A DNA stretch of 64,000 bases. It comes from an uncultured Aquimarina sp. (GTDB lineage Bacteria; Bacteroidota; Bacteroidia; Flavobacteriales; Flavobacteriaceae). The notes under the pieces were generated by a model, which saw nothing but the letters and a program-made list of their open reading frames with translations, did no database searches and was not told the DNA's origin. The translations under genes were made by a program, and so were the position numbers. Shown here one piece after another: positions 1 through 8,304 of the stretch (positions are counted from its first letter, which is position 1; each line of letters starts with the position of its first letter). The stretch is taken from NCBI GenBank assembly GCA_947489685.1, contig CANLEM010000002.1:248001-312000 (forward strand), given 5' to 3'.

Positions 1-766
1 TCTTCACTTGCCATCTATCCCTAGTGAACCAAAAAGAGTACCATTTCTATCGATGGATGAGGCCATTGGTTCATTTAGAAATGCACTAGATGAGTACGGA
101 ATCGATTGTAAAATCGAACTGAGTAAGCGAGTGATTTCTCAAGTAATGGTACTCAACTCAAAAAAGACAATTTTAATTCGACCTGATGCAAAATTCACAA
201 GAAAAGAAGCCAATGCACTCATAGAGCATGAAATCGGCGTACACATGGTGACTACACAAAATTCTTCAGATGAGAAACTGAATATTTTCAATCTTGGTCT
301 GCCAATGAATACCATGACTCAAGAAGGATTAGCAATTCTATCAGAATACCTGAGTGGAAACATTACCTTGAAAAGACTAAAAAAGATAGCATTCAGAGTA
401 GTTATTACTGATATGATGTGTAATGGAGCTAATTTCATGGAATGCTTTAATTTCCTAGTTAATCAACATAGTGTTTCAACAAATGATGCATACATCATCG
501 TGACAAGGATTTTTAGAGGTGGTGGATTTACCAAAGACTATCTATACCTAAGTGGATTTGAGAAAATATTGAAACTATGGAAAGTAGATGTAAATCTTTC
601 TCCGCTATTGGTTGGTAAAACCTCTATGGACTTCTACAATACCATCAATGAAATGATAGAAAGAGAAATTATAGCAAAACCAAAACACATAACGAAAAGT
701 TTTAAAGACCCTTTTGGCTATCAAAACAATGAGATTTATGAGTACATCATTAGTGGACTAGGTTAG
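1..766 (+). CDS. QEGLA-motif zinc metallopeptidase (DUF1704/MATCAP-like), C-terminal part
   Basis: This is the 3' part of a gene whose reading frame is open to the left edge, so the first visible TTG at position 8 is probably not the true start. Counting from that TTG, the protein shows HEIGVH at residues 74-79 and QEGLA at 105-109, followed by a Glu at 113. This HExxxH plus downstream Glu arrangement is the zinc site of the DUF1704 family, named for its QEGLA motif and related to eukaryotic tyrosine carboxypeptidases. Family members are usually well over 350 residues, so the N-terminal part is missing here. The bacterial substrate is unknown to me; the old name 'flavohemoglobin expression-modulating' is not strong functional evidence. 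Confidence 0.85.
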   Translation, partial: LHLPSIPSEPKRVPFLSMDEAIGSFRNALDEYGIDCKIELSKRVISQVMVLNSKKTILIRPDAKFTRKEANALIEHEIGVHMVTTQNSSDEKLNIFNLGLPMNTMTQEGLAILSEYLSGNITLKRLKKIAFRVVITDMMCNGANFMECFNFLVNQHSVSTNDAYIIVTRIFRGGGFTKDYLYLSGFEKILKLWKVDVNLSPLLVGKTSMDFYNTINEMIEREIIAKPKHITKSFKDPFGYQNNEIYEYIISGLG

Positions 767-1210
767 TACTTAGCAAGTACTGAAAAGTTAATTAATAAAT
801 CTATAAACAAACCAAAGTATACTTAAAGAATACAAATTGAAACTATCGAATTAACTGAGAATATATTGGAAGTTTGTCTTACAAATCCAATATTTCCATA
901 GTTACTACCTAATAAGCATAAAAACATTCAAAATTTGTCTGTAAAAATAATTTTCAGAGTCATCTCGGGTACTTCACCCGAAGGACACAATTTTTATAAA
1001 TAAAAGTATTGATTAATTTCAAAGTCTAAATTTCATTCAAAACATTAACTATCAATTGTTTATAGTAAAAATACTAACTCCAACTACTGAACCTGTTTAT
1101 AGAGAAAAATCTCTCTCATTGGACTTTTTTAATAAAAACTGTACGTAAATGCTGTACGTAAACCTAAAAAATTGAAGGTTTTCAAGAAGAAAAAACCACT
1201 AAAAACAAAA
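767..1210. other. Intergenic region with hairpins and a short direct repeat
   Basis: No convincing gene is visible in this stretch of about 440 bases. It contains an imperfect hairpin at 863-893 (ATATTGGA pairing with TCCAATAT, plus an inner GTTTGT/ACAAA stem), a 6-bp hairpin at 965-981 (TCGGGT/ACCCGA), and an 11-nt direct repeat CTGTACGTAAA at 1139-1149 and 1152-1162. None is followed by a U-tract typical of a terminator. The stretch lies on the 3' side of the initiator tRNA, a common place for integration scars, but no integrase remnant is seen. Confidence 0.5.
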
Positions 1211-1237
1211 ATAACCTCTTGAAAATCAAGAGGTTAT
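1211..1237 (-). terminator. Rho-independent terminator of the initiator tRNA
   Basis: A 12-bp perfect stem (1211-1222 with 1226-1237) lies a few bases after the 3' end of the leftward tRNA and is followed on the minus strand by TTTTGTTTTT. The hairpin plus U-rich tail fits an intrinsic terminator for the tRNA transcript. Confidence 0.8.
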
Positions 1238-1241
1238 CTAG

Positions 1242-1314
1242 TAGCGGGAACAGGACTCGAACCTGTGACCTTCGGGTTATGAGCCCGACGAGCTGCCTAC
1301 TGCTCTATCCCGCG
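1242..1314 (-). tRNA. tRNA-fMet (CAT), initiator
   Basis: The minus strand folds as a 73-nt tRNA starting CGCGGGATAGAGCAG and ending TTCCCGCTA. The anticodon loop is CTCATAA (anticodon CAT). Two initiator hallmarks are visible: the 5' terminal C1 faces U72 and does not pair, and the anticodon stem carries three consecutive G-C pairs (GGG/CCC). The T arm reads GGTTCGAGTCC. CCA is not encoded; C and T follow the discriminator A. A terminator follows immediately, and a decayed second copy lies in the 5' leader. Confidence 0.95.
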
Positions 1315-1332
1315 ATATACAATCGTAAACTC

Positions 1333-1390
1333 ACTTTGATCTGTGATCTTCGGGTTATGAGCCCGACGAGCTACGTATTGCTCCTTGCGG
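1333..1390 (-). pseudogene. Degenerate tRNA-fMet copy (anticodon arm intact, T arm and acceptor lost)
   Basis: About 20 bp upstream of the intact initiator tRNA, on the same strand, a segment repeats its anticodon arm and D-arm side. The 20 bases TTCGGGTTATGAGCCCGACG are identical in both (plus-strand view). The flanks have diverged: GCTGCCTACTGCTC became GCTACGTATTGCTC, the CCCGCG of the acceptor became TTGCGG, and the T-arm and 3' acceptor strand are absent. It cannot fold as a tRNA. It lies between the predicted promoter and the real tRNA, so it is probably transcribed and discarded as 5' leader. Confidence 0.8.
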
Positions 1391-1394
1391 ACGG

Positions 1395-1424
1395 CAAATA
1401 TACAACCATTTTTAATTTAAACAA
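1395..1424 (-). promoter_or_regulatory. Promoter for the initiator tRNA transcript
   Basis: On the minus strand a perfect Bacteroidota -7 element TATATTTG (complement of 1395-1402) is preceded 19 bp upstream by TTG (complement of 1422-1424). It points leftward into the decayed tRNA copy and then the intact tRNA. Confidence 0.65.
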
Positions 1425-1485
1425 TACTATTTACACTAAAAAATAGTAAAAACAACCCAAGTAACTCCTAATTAATACGTTATAA

Positions 1486-1668
1486 TCATTGCCCTATACT
1501 TATAGCATCAAAACTTACAAGTTCTTGCTCCTCAAATCGAGGATGCAACTCAATAGGATTACAACAAACCTCACAATCTTCGACATAAGTCTGATAATTT
1601 ACCGAAGGATCCAAAAGCATCGATATTTCTGACCAACAATATGGGCATTGAAAAAAATGTTCGAACAT
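1486..1668 (-). CDS. CPXCG-type cysteine-rich small protein
   Basis: A 60-residue protein with five cysteines in two clusters: C8-P-Y-C11 near the N terminus and C32-E-V-C35-C36 in the middle, followed by acidic residues. This matches the small 'CPXCG motif-containing cysteine-rich protein' family of about 60-70 residues, presumed to bind a metal such as zinc; its cellular role is unknown. An oddity is that the first knuckle reads CPYCWSE, with Trp where Gly usually follows the second Cys. It reads leftward between the tRNA region and the efflux operon, with the start at ATG 1668. Confidence 0.75.
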   Translation of the reverse strand: MFEHFFQCPYCWSEISMLLDPSVNYQTYVEDCEVCCNPIELHPRFEEQELVSFDAISIGQ

Positions 1669-1734
1669 AGGTTTTGTTTATAAATGCTTCTAAAAAATAC
1701 TTCGACAAACTCGATTATTACAGAGCGTGGGGGC

Positions 1735-3114
1735 TTAAAAATCAATATTCAGTAACTGCCCCGTAAGTTGCAAAAGTTGTAACTCTGCAATCTTAGCATC
1801 GTATTTTGCCGCATTTTTATTGGTTTCGGCTAGTATCAAATTAATCTGCGCCTGCCTAAACTCTATAGATGTAATTTGACCTAGTTTAAACCGCTCTCTT
1901 GAGCGTTCAAAATTATTTTGATTGGTAAGTACATTTTGTTGTTGGATGGTGTACACACTAAGTCTATTTTTGTAATTGCCTAATGCATTAGCAATATTAC
2001 GTTTTACATCCTGTTCTATTTGGCTTTTTGCTATTTCTTGATTATCCAAAGCTATTTTGGCATTTTTAACTCTGGTGATTGTACCTCCTCCGTCAAAAAG
2101 ATTCCAGGTTAGATTTACTCCTGCAGAAAGTGTATAGGTATCGGCAACATTACCAGGAAAAAAAGCAGAAGGTGGATTTCTGTTCTCATTCCACCCATAA
2201 GAACCGGTTAATCCAATTGTAGGTAAATACCCAGATTTACTCACCTTAATATCATATTCACTAATTCGTATATTACTTTGATTTTGTAACAACGTCACAT
2301 TATGGTCTTCAGATGAGTCTAAATATTGGTCCAACAGGAGTTTTGGTATAAATTTTACAACTGTATCTGCTTCAAATTCAGTTTCTAAATTGTTTGCCAG
2401 AATCACATTCAGATCCCGTTTTGTATTTATTAACTGTTGCTTAGCATTGAGCACATTGATGCTATCATTGGCCACATCTACTTCGGCGTTGAGCACATTA
2501 AGTTTGGTATTTTGACCATAATCAAATTGATAATTAGATCTTGACACCCGCTCCTGCGAGATTCTTAAGGTTTCTTCTAGTATCTCTATATTTTCTGATA
2601 ACCTTGCTACTTCATAATATACCGTAAATAATTGAAGAATTGTGTTTTCTATCGTTTCTCTAGCTTGTAATTCGGTAAGGTTATATTGCTCTTTTAATCG
2701 TTTATAATTATAAAACCGTCCTAAACCATCAAACAAGGTATAATTAAGATTTAATGAAGCATTGTATCGTTGTGTTTCGGCATCATCTATTTCAATATCT
2801 GCTCGAGGTGCTCCTGTATTAGGATCTATTGCTCCCTGAAAACTTGTATTGCTGTCGGCAGATTGATAGGTTCCTCCTGCCGCTACACCAAGAGTAGGTA
2901 AATATCCCGAATTAAGGATGTTTTTATTGTTTTTGGATACTTCAATATTATTGGTTGCTACGAGTATCCCAAAATTATTTTCTAATGTAAGTCGTATAGC
3001 TTCAGCTTTGGTTAATTTCTGGGCAGTTGCACTTACAGAAACTACCAATAAAAGTAACACTACTATAGCGGTAGATTTATACTTGTACCTCATGATGCTG
3101 TTCTTCATGTTCAT
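1735..3114 (-). CDS. TolC-family outer membrane efflux protein
   Basis: A 459-residue protein with an N-terminal signal peptide (hydrophobic core VVLLLLVVSVSA, ending ATAQ) and two repeats of the outer-membrane-efflux architecture, with long coiled-coil helices rich in Gln, Asn and Glu. It would form the outer-membrane channel of the tripartite pump encoded just upstream. Its first possible ATG at 3114 overlaps the end of the RND gene by 38 bases; two further in-frame ATGs (3108, 3093) are alternative starts and leave the signal peptide largely intact. Third gene of the adaptor-RND-TolC operon. The substrate cannot be read from the sequence. Confidence 0.93.
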   Translation of the reverse strand: MNMKNSIMRYKYKSTAIVVLLLLVVSVSATAQKLTKAEAIRLTLENNFGILVATNNIEVSKNNKNILNSGYLPTLGVAAGGTYQSADSNTSFQGAIDPNTGAPRADIEIDDAETQRYNASLNLNYTLFDGLGRFYNYKRLKEQYNLTELQARETIENTILQLFTVYYEVARLSENIEILEETLRISQERVSRSNYQFDYGQNTKLNVLNAEVDVANDSINVLNAKQQLINTKRDLNVILANNLETEFEADTVVKFIPKLLLDQYLDSSEDHNVTLLQNQSNIRISEYDIKVSKSGYLPTIGLTGSYGWNENRNPPSAFFPGNVADTYTLSAGVNLTWNLFDGGGTITRVKNAKIALDNQEIAKSQIEQDVKRNIANALGNYKNRLSVYTIQQQNVLTNQNNFERSRERFKLGQITSIEFRQAQINLILAETNKNAAKYDAKIAELQLLQLTGQLLNIDF

Positions 3115-6100
3115 CTTTTTGCTCTATTATCGCTCGTTCTACTTCTTCTTTGGTTATTGCATTACCGGTAACCAGCCATTTGGCACCAACTTTTACCATA
3201 TTGCTAAACGATAAAAACAATGGCAATACCAGTAATGTCAGAACTGTGGCAAAGCCAATTCCATATGCAATAGCAATAGCCATTGGGATTAAAAATTTTG
3301 CCTGCCTACTTTCTTCAAAAATTAGCGGCGCCAATCCTGCTATAGTGGTTAATGAGGTAAGAAAAATGGCTCTAAAACGAGATCTTCCAGCCTCATAAAT
3401 AGCCTGATCAAAAGTAAGTCCTTCTCTAAGGTTACTATTAAACTTACCAATTAATACCAGTCCATCATTAACCATAATTCCAATAAGTGCTATAATGCCT
3501 AATAGCGACAGTAGGTTGATCGAAAAACCATGTGCCCAATGCCCAAGTGCAACTGCAGGTAAGCTTAAAGGGATTAATAGTAATAACAACAACGGTTGAC
3601 TATAACTCCTAAATGTAAAAGCAATAGTTATATAAATCAAAACCAAGACCGTAAGTCCCACTGGCCCTAATGATCCTAAAAATTTACCTGCCTCGCGATT
3701 TTGCCCCTCGTAAGAAGGAGTAACCGTTGGGTATTTAGACAAAATCTCTGGCATAGTTACCGTACGGATCTCGGTAAGAATATCTGTAGAACTTGTCGTT
3801 TCGGGATTTTTAAGGTCCGCCGAAATTTGTATTTCTCGACGCCCATCCAAATGATTAACAGCTACATCACCTCGTTCTATACTATAATTCGCAATTTCGG
3901 TAAGCGGTATTTTTTCTCCACTTATAGTCGTAATACGCATATCTTCTAAATCCGAAATAGAAGATCGATTATCGCGATCATAGCGTACCCAAACGCGAAT
4001 CTCATCCTGACCACGTTGAAAACGTTGTGCCTGCACTCCAAAGAACCCTGATCGTACTTGTCGCATTACATCGTTTAAATTTAACCCCAACAGATACGCA
4101 TTTTCTTTTAACTCTAATTTGATTTCTTTAATCCCTGCAGGATCATTATCTGTAACATCTTTTAATAAAGAATTAGCTACTAAGGTTTCTTTTAACTCTT
4201 TCTTGGCCGCCTTTAGTTCGGCGATATTATTACCCAATAAAGACACAGAAACGGGTCTTCCTCCAAAATTACCACCGCTACCATACACCAAACTTTCTAC
4301 GCCATTAACCTCTCCCATTTTTTGGCGAATAAGATTCGTTACCATTGACGCAGACACCACATCCGGACGCTCTTCTCCGGGCAATAAGTTGATCACTAAT
4401 CCAGCCGATGAAGATCCTGGCCCTCTATTACTGATTATATTTTTAAATAGTTCTTTCCCTTCATATAAAGGATCTTTTAAATGCGTTTGTGTAAGTTCTT
4501 TATTGACCTCGATAGCCCTTAGTTCTATCAAAGAAATAATACTGTCTGTTGTTTTTTCATTGGTGCCATTCGGCATATTTAGCGTTATTCTTACCTGATC
4601 ACTAGCGATCTGCGGAAAAATCGAAGTACGAACAATGCCTCCCATTATACTTCCGATAGTTAGTATGAGCAAAACAATAAATAGCGAAAATGTGAACAAT
4701 TTATTTTGTAGTGCAAATCGTAACATAGGGCTATATGCATTATCCCTTAGCCACCCCATTATACGATCTCCGAACGTATTGATATACCTTAATTTGGCAA
4801 AAATCGCTGCAATTCCTGTTTTGGTTTCTTTACCTTGTTTCTTTAGTGCTTTAGAATGTGCTAAATGCGCAGGAAGAATAATCAATGCTTCTACCAAAGA
4901 TACCGTAAGCGTAAGGATTACGATCACCGAAACCTCGCCAAAAAACTCTCCAATTCGACCATCTAAAAACAAGAAAATACTAAACGCTAATATAGTAGTA
5001 ATAATTGCAGAGATAATAGGAGGTATCACCTCCATAGTACCATCAATAGCGGCCTGAACCGGGCTTTTACCTTTTTCATAATGTTGGTATATATTCTCTG
5101 CGATTACAATACCATCATCTACCAAAATCCCGATAACGATAATCATCCCAAATAGTGATAATACATTAATGGTTACTCCAAATTGCCCCGCAAAAACAAA
5201 CATTCCTAAAAATGCAATAGGTAACCCAAACGCTACCCAAAATGCTAAACGCGTATTTAGAAATAAGGATAAAAAAAGTAAAACCAGAATCATCCCTATA
5301 ATTGCATTTTCTGTAAGGAGCTCTGTTCGTTGCACCAAGGTAATTGATCGATCACTAATTACATTTAGCTGTACATTGGTATATTTTTGATTAAAATCTT
5401 CGATATACTCTTTGACTTTTTCTGCCGAAGAGATCAAATCTTCGGTATTGGTACTTGTTATTTGCACATCGACAGCAAGGTTGCCATTAAAAAATGTTGC
5501 ATTCGATGTTTCAGAAAAACGATCTCTCAATATCGCCACATCTTTTAAGCGTATTGTACGACCCGAAGGATCAGTTTTGACAATAAGGTTAGATAATTCA
5601 CGACCGTAATACGAGCGATTATTAGCTCTAATAAGGTACTCTTCGGTATCAGTTTTTATTGTTCCTCCGGTTGTTAATATATTTGCTTGACTTACCGCTT
5701 GGGCGACTTGATTAAAACTAAGATTGTATGCTAATAGACTGTTTTCGTTTACCGCAATTTCAATCTCTTCAGAAGGATATCCCGAAATATTAATTTGTGA
5801 AATCCCATCTATTCCACGAAGGTCATTTTCAATTTGTCGAGCGATTTGTTTTAAGGTACTCAAAGGAATCTCATTGCCACTAACCGAAAAATTAATTGTA
5901 GGTCGAATAGCTTCTTGCTTTGCCACCACCAAAGGTTCCATACCAGTAGGAAAAGAAGGAACACGATCCACGGCATTTTTTACCTCCAGCAACATAAAAT
6001 CGATATCCTTTCCTTTTTCGATTTCTACATTTATGGTACCGCTATTTTCTCTTGAGGTTGAAGTTACTCTATCTACACCATCTAATCCTTTTAAATTATC

Positions 6101-6307
6101 TTCTATTTTAAGTACAATTCCTTCTTCTACCTCTTGCGGAGAAGCCCCAGGATACGTAACATTTATCGATATATTTTTGGAATCTACCAAAGGAAAAAAC
6201 GAAGATTTTAAAGAAAATGCTCCAAAAACTCCAAAAATCAAGAATGCGATAACTATTACATTAACAGCTACATGATATTTGATAAAATATGCAATTATCT
6301 TTCTCAT
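3077..6307 (-). CDS. RND efflux transporter permease
   Basis: A 1076-residue inner-membrane pump with the duplicated RND layout: TM1 near the N terminus, a large periplasmic domain, a cluster of TM helices, then the same pattern again. The proton-relay motif of the fourth membrane helix is visible as GILVDDGIVIAENI, with paired Asp. Length is typical for the AcrB/MMPL-like HAE families. It starts one base inside the stop codon of the adaptor gene (TAATG) and ends inside the start of the TolC gene, so the three are translationally coupled. Closest in look to drug or metabolite exporters with two AcrB-type halves rather than CusA; specificity is not assignable. Confidence 0.94.
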   Translation of the reverse strand: MRKIIAYFIKYHVAVNVIVIAFLIFGVFGAFSLKSSFFPLVDSKNISINVTYPGASPQEVEEGIVLKIEDNLKGLDGVDRVTSTSRENSGTINVEIEKGKDIDFMLLEVKNAVDRVPSFPTGMEPLVVAKQEAIRPTINFSVSGNEIPLSTLKQIARQIENDLRGIDGISQINISGYPSEEIEIAVNENSLLAYNLSFNQVAQAVSQANILTTGGTIKTDTEEYLIRANNRSYYGRELSNLIVKTDPSGRTIRLKDVAILRDRFSETSNATFFNGNLAVDVQITSTNTEDLISSAEKVKEYIEDFNQKYTNVQLNVISDRSITLVQRTELLTENAIIGMILVLLFLSLFLNTRLAFWVAFGLPIAFLGMFVFAGQFGVTINVLSLFGMIIVIGILVDDGIVIAENIYQHYEKGKSPVQAAIDGTMEVIPPIISAIITTILAFSIFLFLDGRIGEFFGEVSVIVILTLTVSLVEALIILPAHLAHSKALKKQGKETKTGIAAIFAKLRYINTFGDRIMGWLRDNAYSPMLRFALQNKLFTFSLFIVLLILTIGSIMGGIVRTSIFPQIASDQVRITLNMPNGTNEKTTDSIISLIELRAIEVNKELTQTHLKDPLYEGKELFKNIISNRGPGSSSAGLVINLLPGEERPDVVSASMVTNLIRQKMGEVNGVESLVYGSGGNFGGRPVSVSLLGNNIAELKAAKKELKETLVANSLLKDVTDNDPAGIKEIKLELKENAYLLGLNLNDVMRQVRSGFFGVQAQRFQRGQDEIRVWVRYDRDNRSSISDLEDMRITTISGEKIPLTEIANYSIERGDVAVNHLDGRREIQISADLKNPETTSSTDILTEIRTVTMPEILSKYPTVTPSYEGQNREAGKFLGSLGPVGLTVLVLIYITIAFTFRSYSQPLLLLLLIPLSLPAVALGHWAHGFSINLLSLLGIIALIGIMVNDGLVLIGKFNSNLREGLTFDQAIYEAGRSRFRAIFLTSLTTIAGLAPLIFEESRQAKFLIPMAIAIAYGIGFATVLTLLVLPLFLSFSNMVKVGAKWLVTGNAITKEEVERAIIEQKDEHEEQHHEVQV

Positions 6308-7461
6308 TACTGCCTGATTTTACGATTGGATTTATCTTCTACTTTGGTTTTCTTCGAACCATACACAGAAATCAACATACCCGCATAAGCACCAGGAACA
6401 CTTTTTGACAAAATAATAGTTTGGTCAGGAATCCCCTTAAGCACTACTTTTTTGTCTGAAAAATATACTGGATTTACATCAATCAGATCCAAAATACTGT
6501 CTCTAACCATAAATACTTGATTCCCTTCTTGAAGTAAACTCCTATTAATCTCGATCGCATTGTCTTCGGCTTTGGCATCCAAATAAGCTTCAAGATACAT
6601 CCCTTCTCTAAGTGATGGTTCTGCTATCTCAATAAACGCCGTTATCGTTTGTGTAGATTGATCAACTCTACCATTGATACGAGTTACCACTCCTGTAAAT
6701 GTTTTTGTCTTATTTAGATCTGATAGTCTTACCGATTTTCCTATTTCAAGTAAATCTGCATATTCTTTTCCTACAGCAACTTCCATTTCATAGACATTGG
6801 TATTAATATATTCGCCTAGTTTTTGCCCTTGTCGGATCAAAGTTCCTTCGTTTACCAAAGCCTCGGTTAGCACTCCTTCAAAAGGTGCTGTAATATTGTA
6901 TTTTGACAGACGCTGCTCTAAGTTTTTTACATTATAATATGTAGTATAAATATTTCTTCCGGTAATAAAATATTTCTCCTTTTCTGAAGTGACTTCTGGC
7001 AATGGTGGTGTCGTTTTATTCATGTCCAGATTATTTAGATACACCTGCCACTTATCATAAACCTCGGGATAATCTAATCGTAAATCTGGCATTATCGACG
7101 TCACAAGATTATATAAATTGCTTTTTGCAGATTGTACGCTGGCATAGTACTCTGAAGCATCTATCCTTATCAACGTCTGGCCTTTGCTATATTTTTGACC
7201 CGTTTTAAAGAGTTTCGTTCCCCCTCTAAAAACCCCCTGCACCTCTGAGAATAGCTCTAATCGTCTTTTTGCTATAAGTGTACCATTTGCTGCGATCACA
7301 ATCGGAACAGTCTTATTTTGCACGGTATCTACAAAAACTGTTTTGACAACTTTGGCAGAACGAGGTCTTAATTTTTTTTTGCTATCTGCGATCATCTTAG
7401 CAAAAAAAAGAGCTAACCCTATTAATACTAACCCAAGTATAGCAAGTACTATTTTTCTCAT
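6307..7461 (-). CDS. RND periplasmic adaptor (HlyD/AcrA family)
   Basis: About 384 residues. The N-terminal membrane anchor (IVLAILGLVLIGLALFFA) is followed by a biotinyl-lipoyl-like half, a short helical hairpin, the second lipoyl half (YNITAPFEGVLTEALVNEGTLI, residues about 193-214), and beta-barrel and membrane-proximal domains. It bridges the RND pump and the TolC channel. I prefer ATG at 7461 over the TTG two codons upstream. A -7-like element TAGTTTTG (complement of 7500-7507) lies about 40 bp upstream, without a good -33 element. The divergent-free gap to the MarR gene suggests MarR control of this operon, which is inference. Confidence 0.9.
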   Translation of the reverse strand: MRKIVLAILGLVLIGLALFFAKMIADSKKKLRPRSAKVVKTVFVDTVQNKTVPIVIAANGTLIAKRRLELFSEVQGVFRGGTKLFKTGQKYSKGQTLIRIDASEYYASVQSAKSNLYNLVTSIMPDLRLDYPEVYDKWQVYLNNLDMNKTTPPLPEVTSEKEKYFITGRNIYTTYYNVKNLEQRLSKYNITAPFEGVLTEALVNEGTLIRQGQKLGEYINTNVYEMEVAVGKEYADLLEIGKSVRLSDLNKTKTFTGVVTRINGRVDQSTQTITAFIEIAEPSLREGMYLEAYLDAKAEDNAIEINRSLLQEGNQVFMVRDSILDLIDVNPVYFSDKKVVLKGIPDQTIILSKSVPGAYAGMLISVYGSKKTKVEDKSNRKIRQ

Positions 7462-7576
7462 ACACAATTTTGTTTAGGCCTTATTTACAAAAGGCTGCAC
7501 AAAACTATCAACAACCCCGTTAGGTTGCAGTTAAAGAACTCATAAAAATTGAACGGTGGATTTTCTACAGAAATAA

Positions 7577-7608
7577 AACAAAAAAAACACCTCTTGATCG
7601 GGTGTTTT
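7577..7608 (-). terminator. Terminator of the marR gene
   Basis: An 8-bp stem AAAACACC (7584-7591) / GGTGTTTT (7601-7608) follows the marR stop codon by about 24 bases. On the minus strand it continues into a T-run interrupted by one G, fitting an intrinsic terminator that separates marR from the efflux operon. Confidence 0.7.
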
Positions 7609-7631
7609 TAAAAAGGTAAAAGTGATTATTA

Positions 7632-8084
7632 TTATGCTAATTCTGCCATCTTAGCTTGTATTTTTTTCAAGGCATTGATTAAAACTTCAATTTCTTGATC
7701 ATTCAAACTTTCTTGAACCGATGGAATCAAATCATACATTATAGGTTGCACTTTTGCAATAACCTCCTTACCATGATCTGTTAGAAAAATACGGTTTATC
7801 CTATGATCATTTTCATCATTTTTTCGAACCACAAGATCTTTACTTTCCATAGTATTGATCAATCTGGTCATTGAGGTTTTATCTCTATGAGTAATAAAAG
7901 CCAAGTCGTTTTGAGGTTGCCCATCATCAACATATAATCTTTTTAAAACACTCCATTGTTCTTTAGACAAATCTAGTCCGTTTTCCTGAAATGCCTTCTG
8001 CACCAAAAAGCCAAAATCATAATAAATTTTACCTACCCAAGAAAGAGCATGAGTATTTAAATCGATTACTTTTGCATTATCCAT
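7632..8084 (-). CDS. MarR-family transcriptional regulator
   Basis: A 150-residue winged-helix protein of typical MarR length. The DNA-binding part spans about residues 40-110: the recognition region reads DKTSMTRLINTMESKDLV and the wing is RKNDENDHRINRIFLTDHG. Helices at both ends would form the dimer interface. It lies just upstream of the adaptor-RND-TolC genes on the same strand but has its own terminator, so it probably represses the efflux operon as a separate unit. A -7-like TATTTTTG is visible upstream (complement of 8112-8119). The ligand is unknown. Confidence 0.9.
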   Translation of the reverse strand: MDNAKVIDLNTHALSWVGKIYYDFGFLVQKAFQENGLDLSKEQWSVLKRLYVDDGQPQNDLAFITHRDKTSMTRLINTMESKDLVVRKNDENDHRINRIFLTDHGKEVIAKVQPIMYDLIPSVQESLNDQEIEVLINALKKIQAKMAELA

Positions 8085-8304
8085 AGATATTTACTTTTAA
8101 TTTTCAGGATACAAAAATATTCATAAAAATCTAGTTGCACTCCCATCTAACCGCAAAAATATCGTAAAAGTAACATACCTATTTTTAGGTTAACCCAAAA
8201 ATAACTTGTCCTTTCTAGAAGATTCTCACAAAAGGCCTTTAGCGGATATAAATATCAAAAATTATGCAAAGAATTTTAAGAATTTAATAAAAATAACTCC
8301 ACAT

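Noticed and set aside
863-893. Hairpin after the QEGLA gene as a terminator
   Set aside because: The stem has a bulge and no U-tract follows, so a terminator call is not supported.
1219-1446. A 75-codon open frame on the plus strand over the tRNA region
   Set aside because: It is the antisense readthrough of the initiator tRNA and its decayed copy; the repeated peptide pattern comes from the repeated tRNA sequence.
4119-6275. Several plus-strand open frames inside the RND gene
   Set aside because: They are antisense shadows of a well-supported transporter gene.
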